Positions 30,752 to 39,496 are shown, counted from the stretch's first letter. The stretch is DNA of 64,000 bases from Haloterrigena sp. H1 (GCF_005938085.1 NZ_SMZK01000001.1:1178001-1242000); one strand, 5' to 3'. Notes: generated by a model not told the origin, from the letters alone. Program-made: numbers and translations.

Positions 30752-32899
30752 TTACCGATCGAATCGCGGCCAGAGGGCGTCCGACCAGTAGATGTCCCCG
30801 TCGTAGATCACAGCGGTCTCGGTTTCTTTGAGCATCGTGACCAGTTCCGGTTCCGTCAGCGTAAACCTCGAGGCGTTCCCACAGAGATAGGCGTACTCGT
30901 TGGTCTCGGTGTGTGGAAAGTAGTACGACCCGGCTGCTCGCGTCGAGTAACAGTCGAGACACAAGAGATACTGCGTTTCACGGCCGTCATCCTCGAACTC
31001 CTCGAGCCGTGCGGTGGTCGGTGGCCGGTCGCCCTGCGTGAGCGAATGTGTCCCATCGCCGACGACGGCGTAGTCTTTTCCCATCATGATGCGCCGGCGG
31101 GCGAGATCCATCGCCCGTTCGATGCTGAAGCCGTGGACCAGCAGTTTGGCGAACGTCGAGCCGACCTTGATAGCGTGATCGTTCAGGACTTTGGTGAACG
31201 TCACCGCGCCGGCGACGCTGCCACGCTCGATCAGGGTCTGTCCCTCATGGAAGGAGCCACACGCGTTGAGGAAAAACGTCTGGGCAGTACAGCGCTCGAG
31301 ACTCGCGGCTGCGAGCGTGCCGTCCGGACAGCATAGCCCGCCGGTTTCGCAGTGACCGATGTAGTGGACGAAGTCGTAGCCGTTCTCGAAAACGCGGGCG
31401 AGTTCGGCCGTCTCGAGCGATTCTTCGACAGCGAGGTCGATCGTCAGCTCCTCGGAACGCTGGCGGTAGATGTCGGCGACGCGGTCGTGTTCGCCGGCCA
31501 TCTTCGGGTCGTTGAGGACGACACAGATCGAGATCGCGTCACTCGCTCGCTCGAGGAAGTCGAGGCGGTTGTCGTAGGCCTCGGGCGCGGATTTGAAGAC
31601 GTCGATCGGGACGCCGTCGGCCAGCCAGCCGTGGGCGCGGCCGCTCCGGAGGTCGGGTTTGACGATGTCGACCGAAGCGACCTGCCCGGTGGTGGCCCTG
31701 GCCGCGGACGGAGCGCACGGCCGCTCGGTCCAGCCGTTTTTGGAACCGGGGCCACGATAGAAATCCTCGAGCGAGCGCTCGACCAGTTCCTGTCCCTCGA
31801 GTTCGGAGATACGGGGGGTGTAGATCATGCTCAGTCGGTCGAGCAGGAACGGCAGCGTTTCGACGCTCTCGTACGCGGGTGTGACGTACGTCGAGAGATG
31901 CCACTCGGGGAACCGGTGTTTGATGGCCGCGAAGGGCACGTCGAGATAGGCTGCGAGCCGAGCTTGCGGTGAGGCGTCGTACAGCGTGTTGGCGTCGAGT
32001 TCGAGCTGCTCGAGCAGACTGCTTTCGGCGAGTGTCGTCCCATAGGGGCCAGCGTTGCGGACGAGACAGTCGAGGAAGAAGGTCTTTCGGAGCAGTCGTC
32101 CCACGTCGCGCTCTAACTCGGGCATCGGCGAGAGTGCCACGTCGGTCCCGCGGCCGACGAGTCGGAGCCGCGGACGGCCCGGGTCCGAACTGGCAGCGGT
32201 GCGACGGCAGTCGTCGATCGTCCGGACCGTCGCCTGCAGGTAGTAGGCAAGCGGCGCGGTGACCAACAGCGACTCGTAGTCGGGCGGGACGACGAGTTCG
32301 ATCCCGTGGTCAGGGGTTGCAGATCGGATGCAGTCGGGGATCTCGAGGGAGTCACCCTGTTCGAGCAGGGCCGGATGGCCTCGGAGCGTGGGATACGAGC
32401 GATCGGGACTGGCTGTCTTGTGCGAGGCGGCCAGATGTGTGATGGCGTCGGCGACGGCCGAGGGGGAGTCGGGGACGGTGATCGTTCCCGCGGGGAACTC
32501 GTGGCGACAGCGGAAGCCGAGGACGACGCGCGTTCGGTGCGGAAAGGAGACGACGATCTCCTCGTAGTTGTCGGTTTTTGTGATGGTCGCCGCGCCGGAA
32601 AATCGGAGGTAAGACTTGATCTCCGTGTCGACGTCGACGATGTACTCGCCAGGCGACAGCGACAGTGGCTCGCCACTCGGGTCGAGTTCACGGTGGTCCT
32701 CGCGCTCGAGCGAGAACGCGTAGACGACCGCGTGGGGGAAGCGAAGCTCGTCAGCCGTCACGACGAGCGTCTCGTCGACGGGCCGCGGGATGTCGACGTC
32801 GAGATGGTCGACGGAGAGGTCGGGCCCGTTGACCGTCAGCTCCGCGTTATCCGCGTCGATGACGTGGAGCGTGTTGCCGTCGGCCGTCCACTCTATCAT
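30752..32899 (-). CDS. CHAT-domain (caspase-like) protein
   Basis: 715 residues. The C-terminal part (about 410-650) is a CHAT/caspase-like peptidase domain: His516 lies in FVHYIGHCETGG and Cys547 in FFLNACGSFHEGQ, spaced as a His-Cys dyad, followed by AVTFTKVLNDHAIKVGSTFA. The N-terminal part is mainly beta (TLHVIDADNAELTVNGPDL; LSPGEYIVDVDTEIKSYLRF); the middle is helical. No signal peptide or membrane segment is visible, so it is likely cytosolic. It is monocistronic with no toxin, gasdermin or CRISPR partner nearby, so its pathway is open: a self-processing sensor or regulated protease is inference. Confidence 0.75.
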   Translation of the reverse strand: MIEWTADGNTLHVIDADNAELTVNGPDLSVDHLDVDIPRPVDETLVVTADELRFPHAVVYAFSLEREDHRELDPSGEPLSLSPGEYIVDVDTEIKSYLRFSGAATITKTDNYEEIVVSFPHRTRVVLGFRCRHEFPAGTITVPDSPSAVADAITHLAASHKTASPDRSYPTLRGHPALLEQGDSLEIPDCIRSATPDHGIELVVPPDYESLLVTAPLAYYLQATVRTIDDCRRTAASSDPGRPRLRLVGRGTDVALSPMPELERDVGRLLRKTFFLDCLVRNAGPYGTTLAESSLLEQLELDANTLYDASPQARLAAYLDVPFAAIKHRFPEWHLSTYVTPAYESVETLPFLLDRLSMIYTPRISELEGQELVERSLEDFYRGPGSKNGWTERPCAPSAARATTGQVASVDIVKPDLRSGRAHGWLADGVPIDVFKSAPEAYDNRLDFLERASDAISICVVLNDPKMAGEHDRVADIYRQRSEELTIDLAVEESLETAELARVFENGYDFVHYIGHCETGGLCCPDGTLAAASLERCTAQTFFLNACGSFHEGQTLIERGSVAGAVTFTKVLNDHAIKVGSTFAKLLVHGFSIERAMDLARRRIMMGKDYAVVGDGTHSLTQGDRPPTTARLEEFEDDGRETQYLLCLDCYSTRAAGSYYFPHTETNEYAYLCGNASRFTLTEPELVTMLKETETAVIYDGDIYWSDALWPRFDR

Positions 32900-33032
32900 T
32901 TGGTTGGATGAATGTCATTCGGATGAGTTAGTTGTATCGGATGGTAATTGACTATGGGAGAACTACCGTCGTCCGGCGATCGCTCCGCTGTTCTAGCCAG
33001 CGGTACTGGCTTGGCTTGCCCGGGAAAGGTAC

Positions 33033-33040
33033 ACTTATAC
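33033..33040 (+). promoter_or_regulatory. TATA box of glyA
   Basis: ACTTATAC lies 24-31 bases upstream of the ATG at 33064, indicating a leaderless glyA mRNA and supporting that start over the longer open frame. Confidence 0.65.
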
Positions 33041-33063
33041 AGCCGCCAGACCGCATTTCGGAT

Positions 33064-34311
33064 ATGGACCACGACAAGGTACGGGACGTCGACCCCGCCG
33101 TCGCCGACGCCCTCGAGGGCGAGGTACAGCGCCAGCGAGAGACGTTGCAGATGATCGCCAGCGAGAACCACGTCAGCGAGGCCGTCCTCGACGCGCAGGG
33201 CAGCGCCCTGACGAACAAGTACGCCGAGGGCTACCCTGGCGAGCGCTACTACGGCGGCTGTGAGTACGCCGACGAGGTCGAGCAGCTCGCGATCGACCGC
33301 GCGACGGAGCTGTTCGGCGCGGAACACGTCAACGTCCAGCCCCACTCGGGCACGCAGGCAAATCAGGCCGTCTACTTCGCGATGCTCGAGCCCGGCGACA
33401 AGATCCTCTCGCTGGACTTGACCCACGGCGGCCACCTCAGCCACGGCCACCCGGCGAACTTCACGGGCCAACTCTACGAGGTCGAACAGTACGAGGTCGA
33501 CCCCGAGACGGGCTATCTCGACTACGACGGACTCGCCGAGCACGCGGCCGAGTTCGACCCCGACATCATCGTCTCGGGGTACTCCGCGTACCCGCGTGAG
33601 GTCGAGTGGGAACGGATTCAGGAGGCCGCCGACGCGGTCGACGCGCTCCACCTCGCGGACATCGCTCACATCACGGGCCTCGTCGCCGCCGGCGTCCACC
33701 CCTCGCCGGTCGGCGTCGCCGACTTCGTCACCGGCAGCACGCACAAGACGATCCGCTCGGGCCGTGGCGGCATCGTCATGTGTGACGAGGAGTACGCCGA
33801 CGACATCGATGCCGCCGTCTTCCCCGGCGGACAGGGCGGCCCGCTTATGCACAACATCGCCGGCAAGGCCGTCGGCTTCAAGGAAGCCCTCGAGCCGGAG
33901 TTCGAAGAATACGCCGAGCAGACGATCGCGAACGCGAAGGCCCTCGGCGAGCGCCTCTCCGAACACGGCTTCTCGCTGGTCTCGGACGGCACTGACAACC
34001 ACCTCGTGCTCGTCGACCTCCGCGAGAGCCACCCCGATACGAGCGGCGGCGACGCCGAAGAAGCGCTCGAGGAAGCCGGCATCGTCCTCAACGGAAACAC
34101 GGTGCCCGGCGAGACGCGCTCGGCGTTCAACCCCAGCGGCATCCGCGCCGGCACGCCGGCGCTGACCACGCGTGGCTTTGACGAGGACGACTGCCGACAA
34201 GTCGCCGACCTGATCGCCCGCGTCGTCGACAGTCCCGACGACGAGAGCGTCCTCGAGGAGGTCCGCGAGGAAGTCGCGACGCTGTGTGACGAGAACCCGC
34301 TGTACGAGTAA
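33064..34311 (+). CDS. glyA: Serine hydroxymethyltransferase
   Basis: 415-residue PLP enzyme converting serine and tetrahydrofolate (or its archaeal analog) to glycine and methylene-folate. Signature segments: IASENHVSEAVLDAQGSALT, YAEGYPGERYYGGCEY, LDLTHGGHLSHGHPANFTG and the PLP-Lys228 in GSTHKTIRSGRGG. Length is normal. folD follows 200 bases downstream on the same strand, so two one-carbon enzymes neighbour each other. Confidence 0.96.
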   Translation: MDHDKVRDVDPAVADALEGEVQRQRETLQMIASENHVSEAVLDAQGSALTNKYAEGYPGERYYGGCEYADEVEQLAIDRATELFGAEHVNVQPHSGTQANQAVYFAMLEPGDKILSLDLTHGGHLSHGHPANFTGQLYEVEQYEVDPETGYLDYDGLAEHAAEFDPDIIVSGYSAYPREVEWERIQEAADAVDALHLADIAHITGLVAAGVHPSPVGVADFVTGSTHKTIRSGRGGIVMCDEEYADDIDAAVFPGGQGGPLMHNIAGKAVGFKEALEPEFEEYAEQTIANAKALGERLSEHGFSLVSDGTDNHLVLVDLRESHPDTSGGDAEEALEEAGIVLNGNTVPGETRSAFNPSGIRAGTPALTTRGFDEDDCRQVADLIARVVDSPDDESVLEEVREEVATLCDENPLYE

Positions 34312-34511
34312 CTGACGACCTACCCGTTTTCGCTGCTGACGGTTCGCTGCCAGTACTCGCAAGCGGCAGGTACTCCTGCCGACACGATCCGACTGAGTCG
34401 ACGGGCAGTTCTGCGGCGATTGTTCACAAACGTGTATATTCGAGCCGAGTTGAGGGCGATTCTACGCACGAATCCGGGGATTAATGAGCCTCGCGGTCGC
34501 CCACTCGAGTA

Positions 34512-35405
34512 ATGACCGAGATCATCGACGGCAACGCGGTTGCGAGTAACATTCGAGACGATCTGACCGAGGCGATTGAGACACTCGCAGACGCGGGCGC
34601 ACGGCCGGGGCTGGCGACCGTCCTCATGGGCGACGATCCGGCGAGCCAGACCTACGTAAACATGAAACAGCGTGACTGTGAGGAGGTCGGCATCGAGAGC
34701 CACCACGTCGACGTCGACGGTGACGCTCCGGCCGAGGAACTGTTCGACACCATCGCGGACCTCAACGACAACGACGACGTTCACGGCTATATCGTCCAAG
34801 CGCCGGTGCCGGACCACGTCGACTATCGTGACGTGATCCGCCGGGTCGATCCCGCGAAGGACGTCGACGGCTTCCACCCCGAGAACGTCGGCCGGCTCGT
34901 CGCCGGTGACGCCCGGTTCCGACCCTGTACGCCCCACGGCGTCCAGAAGCTGCTCGAGTCGGCCGGCGTCGACACCGAGGGCAAGGACGTGACGATCGTC
35001 GGCCGGTCTGACATCGTCGGCAAGCCGCTGGCGAACCTGCTGATCCAGAAGGCAGACGACGGCAACGCGACGGTGACGGTCTGTCACTCCCGAACCGAAG
35101 ACCTCGCGGAAAAGACCCGGCGTGCAGACGTCGTCGTCGCTGCCGCCGGCGTCCCGGAACTCGTCGACGGCTCGATGATTTCGGACGGAACGGTCGTGAT
35201 CGACGTGGGCGTCAATCGCGTCGACGCGGACACTGAGAAGGGCTACGAACTCGTCGGCGACGTCGAGTTCGAGAGCGCAAAGGAGAAGGCAAGCGCCATC
35301 ACGCCGGTTCCCGGCGGTGTCGGCCCGATGACGCGCGCGATGTTGCTATATAATACCGTCAAAGCCGCGAGCCTGCAGGAAGACGTCGCGGTGGACCTGC
35401 CCTGA
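34512..35405 (+). CDS. folD: Methylene-THF dehydrogenase / methenyl-THF cyclohydrolase
   Basis: 297-residue bifunctional FolD. N-terminal substrate part has DPASQTYVNMKQRDCEEVGI with the catalytic Lys in YVNMKQR; the middle holds GYIVQAPVPDHVDYRDVIRR and DVDGFHPENVGRL; the NADP part has TIVGRSDIVGKPLANLL and PVPGGVGPMTRAMLL. It links methylene-, methenyl- and formyl-folate, providing units for purine and thymidylate synthesis (purD and thyA are also in this window). The ATG follows a 200-base spacer after glyA, and co-transcription is uncertain. Confidence 0.95.
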   Translation: MTEIIDGNAVASNIRDDLTEAIETLADAGARPGLATVLMGDDPASQTYVNMKQRDCEEVGIESHHVDVDGDAPAEELFDTIADLNDNDDVHGYIVQAPVPDHVDYRDVIRRVDPAKDVDGFHPENVGRLVAGDARFRPCTPHGVQKLLESAGVDTEGKDVTIVGRSDIVGKPLANLLIQKADDGNATVTVCHSRTEDLAEKTRRADVVVAAAGVPELVDGSMISDGTVVIDVGVNRVDADTEKGYELVGDVEFESAKEKASAITPVPGGVGPMTRAMLLYNTVKAASLQEDVAVDLP

Positions 35406-35437
35406 GACCGGCTCGAGAGGCGCGATTTGCCGATCGA

Positions 35438-35926
35438 TTACGCTCGCATTCCTTCTTCGATCGCTAGCCGTAGTTCGGAGGGTCGCTCGGAGCCGAGAAA
35501 GATCGGACGCTCCGCTGCCCGATATATTTCGACGCCCTCGCTGGCGTTGGGCCGGTACTCCCAGCCCCATCTCGTCCAGCGAATCCCGTGCTGGAAGGCG
35601 CGGCGCTCGCTCCGTTGAACGTCGTCGATCTCGTCGAACGAAATCGATCGCCACGAGCGATGAAACGGCTGAAAGCGAAAGTAAACGCCATCGTCGTAGA
35701 CCCGTGTTCGAAGTTCGGATCGATTCAGCAAGGGGAGCATGCCGAGGCTTGGAGCGACGACCGCGGCGATCACTCCGATCGATCCCGTCGTGACACCGCT
35801 TTCACCGACGACGATGATACTCGTGACCACGAGCGGTGGGATCGAGAGGACGATGATGACCGGTCTTACCCACGCCAATAACGTTTGCCGTTCGTCAAAC
35901 GTCGATGCTGACGGCTTCGCTCTCAT
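35438..35926 (-). CDS. Small membrane protein, DUF6141-like
   Basis: 162 residues. Two hydrophobic segments at about 20-40 and 48-66 are followed by a soluble PH-like half: VYDDGVYFRFQPFHRSWRSI, SFDEIDDVQ, YRPNASEGVEIYRAAERPIF, LGSERPSELRLAIEEG. I recall this layout from the DUF6141 family, whose role is unknown. It is convergent with folD and lies 21 bases beyond the 5' end of the next minus-strand gene's stop side. Confidence 0.65.
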   Translation of the reverse strand: MRAKPSASTFDERQTLLAWVRPVIIVLSIPPLVVTSIIVVGESGVTTGSIGVIAAVVAPSLGMLPLLNRSELRTRVYDDGVYFRFQPFHRSWRSISFDEIDDVQRSERRAFQHGIRWTRWGWEYRPNASEGVEIYRAAERPIFLGSERPSELRLAIEEGMRA

Positions 35927-35947
35927 TGGCGCTCGTTGGTTGATTTC

Positions 35948-36673
35948 TCAGGTCGCTGGACCGAACTCGAGGCTCGCCAGCCGCTCTTGGGCCTGCGAGA
36001 ACGCCACCTTGTCGCCGCGTAGGCCGTTTGTCAAGTCGCGGGTCGCCTCGATCAATCGTTCGGCAGTCCGTGGTTCGATGTCACCGTCGAGCATCCGAAC
36101 CCGCGTGACGTGTTCGCCGAGCGTCTCGAGTGCTCCCCGTTCGCTCGTGGCCAGTTCTCGGTCCGCTGCCCACGTGCGGATGTCTCGACGATACTCGCGG
36201 ACGGCGTTTGCATACGCAAGGCCGCGAGCGGCGCGAAGCGATTTCGGAACGTCTGCGACGGGCGGGCGCTTGCCTTGATCGGCGTCGCGGAGCAGGGCAA
36301 GGAAGTACATCTCTTCGCGTTCGTCGAGGTGGATCTCACGGGCGACGATGTCGGCGACGTGGAGCAGTTCGATCGCGGCCAGATAGGTATCGTCGAGGTC
36401 GCGGAGGGTGCCGGCGTTGACGAACCCGCGGCGGCGAACGTACTCTCGACACCGATCGCGAGCCCGTTCAGCGAGATCGTCGGCGTCGACCTCGTCGATC
36501 GCGTTTCGAACGGGGGTCAGATCGAACGTGACCTGCATATCAGTATGCTCAGTCCGCTCGTCGACGCCAATGCTCTGGAGGCTCCCACAAGCCGGACAGC
36601 CCACGCTCCCGGTCTCGTAGTACGACCACCGGGTCCCACACTCCGTACATTCGCGCTCGCCCCTGATTTTCAT
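35948..36673 (-). CDS. Zinc-ribbon protein, conserved in haloarchaea
   Basis: 241 residues. The N-terminus has a treble-clef or zinc-ribbon CTECGTRWSYYETGSVGCPAC (two CxxC pairs, shown split in function) that resembles TFIIB-type ribbons. The rest is helical and Arg/Glu-rich (CREYVRRRGFVNAGTLRDLD; YLAAIELLHVADIVAREIHL), with no enzymatic motif. I believe it is a DUF7117-type family. It could bind nucleic acid or protein. The DUF6141-like gene follows 21 bases downstream on the same strand and may share the transcript. Confidence 0.65.
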   Translation of the reverse strand: MKIRGERECTECGTRWSYYETGSVGCPACGSLQSIGVDERTEHTDMQVTFDLTPVRNAIDEVDADDLAERARDRCREYVRRRGFVNAGTLRDLDDTYLAAIELLHVADIVAREIHLDEREEMYFLALLRDADQGKRPPVADVPKSLRAARGLAYANAVREYRRDIRTWAADRELATSERGALETLGEHVTRVRMLDGDIEPRTAERLIEATRDLTNGLRGDKVAFSQAQERLASLEFGPAT

Positions 36674-36806
36674 AGCGCTCGCTACGGACGGAACACAAAA
36701 AATCTCACCGGACCCGGCTCGAGAACGTCATCGCCACTGACAAATCGTGAGACGCAAGCGACGGTCCACGGCGGTGGTTAGGTGGCCGAACGGACACCGA
36801 GAGGAC

Positions 36807-36922
36807 GACTGTCGCTCATCGATTGGACAGCAGTCACGACGACGCCGGCCGCATGCGTGCGACCGTCACCGGTGGGGGCGGCCGCGACGTCGCGACCGGC
36901 TGCACGTCGCTCTGTCCGGCAG
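36807..36922. ncRNA. Dispersed structured element, copy A
   Basis: The core (36824-36922, from TGGACAGCAG to CTGTCCGGCAG) aligns without gaps to 57815-57913, 99 nt each, at about 74% identity by hand count. Ends GGACAG/CTGTCC close the structure. Differences concentrate in stems: the inner hairpin reads GCGA-CG-TCGC here and GCAT-AC-ATGC in the other copy, a compensatory change of two base pairs. The flank GACTGTC (from 36808) can pair with GACAGCAGTC. Confidence 0.55.
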
Positions 36923-36950
36923 TATCAACAGCCAATTAACGACTGCAACG

Positions 36951-36998
36951 ACAGCATCTAGGGAACCACCCCGGGTCGGTGTGGTCTGTAGATGCTGT
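36951..36998. other. Hairpin with 10-bp outer stem
   Basis: ACAGCATCTA (36951-36960) pairs with TAGATGCTGT (36989-36998), enclosing ACCAC (36965-36969) with GTGGT (36981-36985). It lies between copy A of the dispersed element and the 48-codon gene. No T-run follows, so it is not an obvious terminator. Confidence 0.5.
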
Positions 36999-37184
36999 TC
37001 GAACGGACCCATTCACCGAACGGCTATACGGAGACACACGGTCGCTCCGCATCGTTTCGTCCCGGAAAGACAGGTGTTTCCGTCTGAAACGGTATGCGGG
37101 CTCACCCGTCGCGAACCGTCGTGAAGCGAGCGTGACTGACATCGTGTAGCGGTGCTTTTCCGCTCTCGCCTGATAGTGACGAGT

Positions 37185-37331
37185 ATGCGAGACGAAGCTG
37201 AAATCCGCGAACAGTACGAGTTCCTCAAAGAGCAGTTAGAGAGCGACGAGATGCGCCACGACGGCGTCGAAGAGATGTTTACCTACTACAAGCGAGCACT
37301 CGGCTGGGTACTCGAGGAGGAACATATCTAA
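37185..37331 (+). CDS. 48-residue conserved-looking small protein
   Basis: A short frame of 48 codons encoding an acidic helical protein: it starts MRDEAEIREQYEFLKEQLES, then has MFTYYKRALGWVLEEEH. Composition (10 Glu, 3 Asp, strong third-position G/C) matches haloarchaeal coding sequence, unlike random frames. Similar tiny proteins occur in haloarchaeal genomes as far as I recall; none has a known function. No domain is recognised. Confidence 0.6.
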   Translation: MRDEAEIREQYEFLKEQLESDEMRHDGVEEMFTYYKRALGWVLEEEHI

Positions 37332-37378
37332 TCGAGGGTCGGATCGGAGTCCGCGCCTGCTGTCAGCACTGCCGTTAC

Positions 37379-37387
37379 ATTTAAGTA
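37379..37387 (+). promoter_or_regulatory. TATA box before candidate sRNA
   Basis: ATTTAAGTA, a strong TATA match in GC-rich surroundings, with no coding start for 390 bases downstream. A start about 25 bases further would begin an RNA just before the first hairpin at 37410. Confidence 0.5.
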
Positions 37388-37407
37388 CACACAACGTAGT
37401 CTTCTAC

Positions 37408-37508
37408 GTGACGCTTCGCTTGGAGGGCCGAAGCGTCAGCGGGGACCAATTCAGGGCGGCAAGCGGTCGCGTGACACTTTTCCCGTCACGCGATCTGCTT
37501 TCCTGTTT
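37408..37508 (+). ncRNA. Candidate small RNA with two perfect hairpins
   Basis: GACGCTTCG (37410-37418) pairs with CGAAGCGTC (37429-37437). A single-stranded linker GGGGACCAATTCAGGGCGG follows, and then TCGCGTGAC (37467-37475) pairs with GTCACGCGA (37485-37493), leading into a pyrimidine- and T-rich stretch to 37508. With a TATA box about 28 bases upstream, this has promoter, body and terminator of an sRNA gene of about 100 nt. I cannot name a family. Confidence 0.5.
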
Positions 37509-37779
37509 CACTGTACTATTGCCGACTGGTGAGACTCGTCTGTACTCTCACACCGAAGTCTCTAGTGATGGATAATCCTATATAATTGTGTCGAAACAAA
37601 ATATCTGGACTGTAAACATGAACCGCACATTATGGGAGCATCGTCGACCGATTCGTCATAGTCATTATGGGTCTCTCGCACTCGAAACGACACGTCTCGC
37701 TGGTAATAACCCTCTTTCGATCGAAACAACCCGATAGCCTTATTAAAATTCGACAGTAAGTGCGATTGGTACTTTCCCA
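37509..37779. other. Intergenic region before the PadR gene
   Basis: 271 bases, partly AT-rich (37570-37620 and 37730-37770), with no acceptable frame. It should contain the PadR promoter; TATTAAAATTC near 37740 is a plausible TATA region 30-40 bases before the ATG at 37780. Confidence 0.45.
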
Positions 37780-38055
37780 ATGTACGACCTGACAGGATTT
37801 CAGCGTGACTTGCTCTACGTCATCGCTGGCGAGGAGGAGCCCCACGGACTGGCGATCAAAGACGAGCTCGAACAGTACTACGAGAAAGAAATTCACCACG
37901 GTCGGCTCTACCCCAACCTCGACACCCTCGTCGACAAGGGACTGGTCGAAAAGGGCCGACGCGACCGCCGAACAAACTTCTACACACTCACTCGTCGTGG
38001 CCGGCGCGAACTCGAGGCCCGCCGCGAGTGGGAAGAACAGTACGTCGATCTCTAG
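37780..38055 (+). CDS. PadR-family transcriptional regulator
   Basis: 91-residue winged-helix protein limited to the DNA-binding domain: DLTGFQRDLLYVIAGEEEP, then HGLAIKDELEQYYEKEIHHG, RLYPNLDTLVDKGLVEKG and a wing RTNFYTLTRRGRRELEARR. It lacks the long C-terminal dimer helices of full PadR proteins, as is usual for haloarchaeal members. The target is unknown; the downstream membrane gene is separated by 100 bases and its own promoter. Confidence 0.88.
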   Translation: MYDLTGFQRDLLYVIAGEEEPHGLAIKDELEQYYEKEIHHGRLYPNLDTLVDKGLVEKGRRDRRTNFYTLTRRGRRELEARREWEEQYVDL

Positions 38056-38158
38056 TCCGGGTCCGTGTTTCGTCGAGTACCCGCGATAGCAGCGCTCGAG
38101 GACAGATCGAGTTGCCGTCGGCGGGTTGCTTATATGCGACCATGGTGAACGGTCGGGG

Positions 38159-39457
38159 GTGAACGAGGTCGCGCTGCAGGTCGCCGACGCGCCGTTCGAG
38201 GAGACAGTCGTGCGGATCGCACTGGCCGGTGCACTGGGCATGTTCCTCGGGCTGGAACGCGAGTGGTCTCAGAAGTCCGCCGGCATTCGGACGTTCTCGC
38301 TGATCAGCCTGCTCGCGGCCGTCTTTACTGTCCTCGCCGTCGAGGGCGAGACACCCATCGGCGAGGGACTACTGGTACTCGGCGGCGTCCTCGTGATCGT
38401 CCAGGGAGTGTTGCTCGCGGTCCAGGGGCTCATGAGCGATGACGAGGCGGGACTCTCCCTGACGACATCGGTGTCGATGCTCGTCGCCTACGGCGTCGGC
38501 GCGCTGGTTGCTGTCGGCTTCATTCTCGAGGGGGTCACCGTCGCCGTGCTCTCGTCGCTGTTGCTCGTCTTGAAGCGCGAACTCCACGAGTTCGCGTGGG
38601 GGCTCTCCCACGAGGAGATGCGCTCGACGATAGAGTTCGCCATCCTCGCGTTCGTCATCTATCCGATCCTCCCCGCCGAAACGACCGTCGAGTTCGTCGG
38701 ACTGGCGATTCCCCTCGAGCCGCAAGTCATCTGGCTGATGGTCGTTGCCGTCGCGGGAATCGGCATCGCCAACTACGCGATCGTCACGACGTATGGCGGT
38801 CGCGGGATCGCAATCACGGGCTTTTTCGGCGGGCTGGCGTCTTCGACGGCCGTCGTCGGGACGATGCTCGATCACGTCAAGCAACGACCCGAGGCGGCCT
38901 CGTATGCCGTCGCCGCGATCTTGCTCGCAAACGCCGCGATGGCCGCGCGCAACCTCGCGATCGCGGTCGGCTTTACTGCCGGTAGCGACTCCGAAATCCT
39001 CGTCGAGGCGATCGTGCCGCTCGGAGCCGTGATCGTCCTCGCGTTCGCCGTCGCCGCGCTCACTGCTGACTGGGACGAGTCCGGCCCGATGGAACTCGAG
39101 AGTCCGTTCTCGTTGCGAAACGCGCTCGGGTTCGGCGTCGTCTTTCTCGGCGTGCTCGTCTTCGGCTCGCTTGCTGAAACGTGGTTCGGGACGCTCGGCT
39201 TTTACGCGACTGCCGTCGCCAGCGGCTTCGTCTCGAGTGCCGGCGCGACCACCTCCGCGGTCGTCCTCTACCGTGGCGGCCAACTGGGCGGGCCAGAGGC
39301 GACCATCGCCATCCTGCTCGCGACGGTCTCGAGCATCGTGGTCAAGGCCCTGCTGGCGTCGACGTCGACGAACACTGGCTTCCGGAACCGGGTCGCAGCC
39401 TACAGCGCGATCCTGCTGATCGGCGGTGCGCTCGCGTCGGTGCTCGTCGTCGTTTAG
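38159..39457 (+). CDS. MgtC/DUF4010 membrane protein
   Basis: 432-residue polytopic membrane protein. The N-terminal 150 residues are an MgtC/SapB domain (ALAGALGMFLGLEREWSQKS, AGIRTFSLISLLAAVF); the rest is DUF4010 with repeated hydrophobic spans (ITGFFGGLASSTAVVGTML, GFVSSAGATTSAVVLYR). About twelve membrane segments are expected. MgtC proteins act in magnesium-limited or stress growth by an uncertain mechanism. GTG at 38159 is chosen because a TATA-like TTATATGC lies about 30 bases earlier; the longer frame from 38126 would include that box. Confidence 0.82.
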   Translation: MNEVALQVADAPFEETVVRIALAGALGMFLGLEREWSQKSAGIRTFSLISLLAAVFTVLAVEGETPIGEGLLVLGGVLVIVQGVLLAVQGLMSDDEAGLSLTTSVSMLVAYGVGALVAVGFILEGVTVAVLSSLLLVLKRELHEFAWGLSHEEMRSTIEFAILAFVIYPILPAETTVEFVGLAIPLEPQVIWLMVVAVAGIGIANYAIVTTYGGRGIAITGFFGGLASSTAVVGTMLDHVKQRPEAASYAVAAILLANAAMAARNLAIAVGFTAGSDSEILVEAIVPLGAVIVLAFAVAALTADWDESGPMELESPFSLRNALGFGVVFLGVLVFGSLAETWFGTLGFYATAVASGFVSSAGATTSAVVLYRGGQLGGPEATIAILLATVSSIVVKALLASTSTNTGFRNRVAAYSAILLIGGALASVLVVV

Positions 39458-39496
39458 GACTGAGTAACTTTATCCATCCGTGCCTAGTGGTACCAT

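Larger units (their letters stand above)
36674..37184. other. Non-coding region with structured elements
   Basis: 511 bases without an acceptable gene; the 125-codon frame at 36747-37124 is basic and crosses all structure. It holds a 99-nt element related to one near 57.8 kb, and a separate hairpin at 36951-36998. Spacing suggests an RNA-rich intergenic region rather than decayed coding sequence. Confidence 0.5.

Noticed and set aside
32896..34362. 488-codon minus-strand frame antisense to glyA
   Set aside because: Shadow frame rich in Val/Leu/Arg repeats; glyA on the sense strand is unambiguous.
34371..34500. Possible fifth copy of the palindromic repeat after glyA (hairpin GGCAGG-TACT-CCTGCC)
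   Set aside because: The end motifs match only loosely; it can be an ordinary hairpin.
36747..37124. 125-codon plus-strand frame
   Set aside because: Strongly basic and spans the structured element and hairpin; composition is not haloarchaeal coding.
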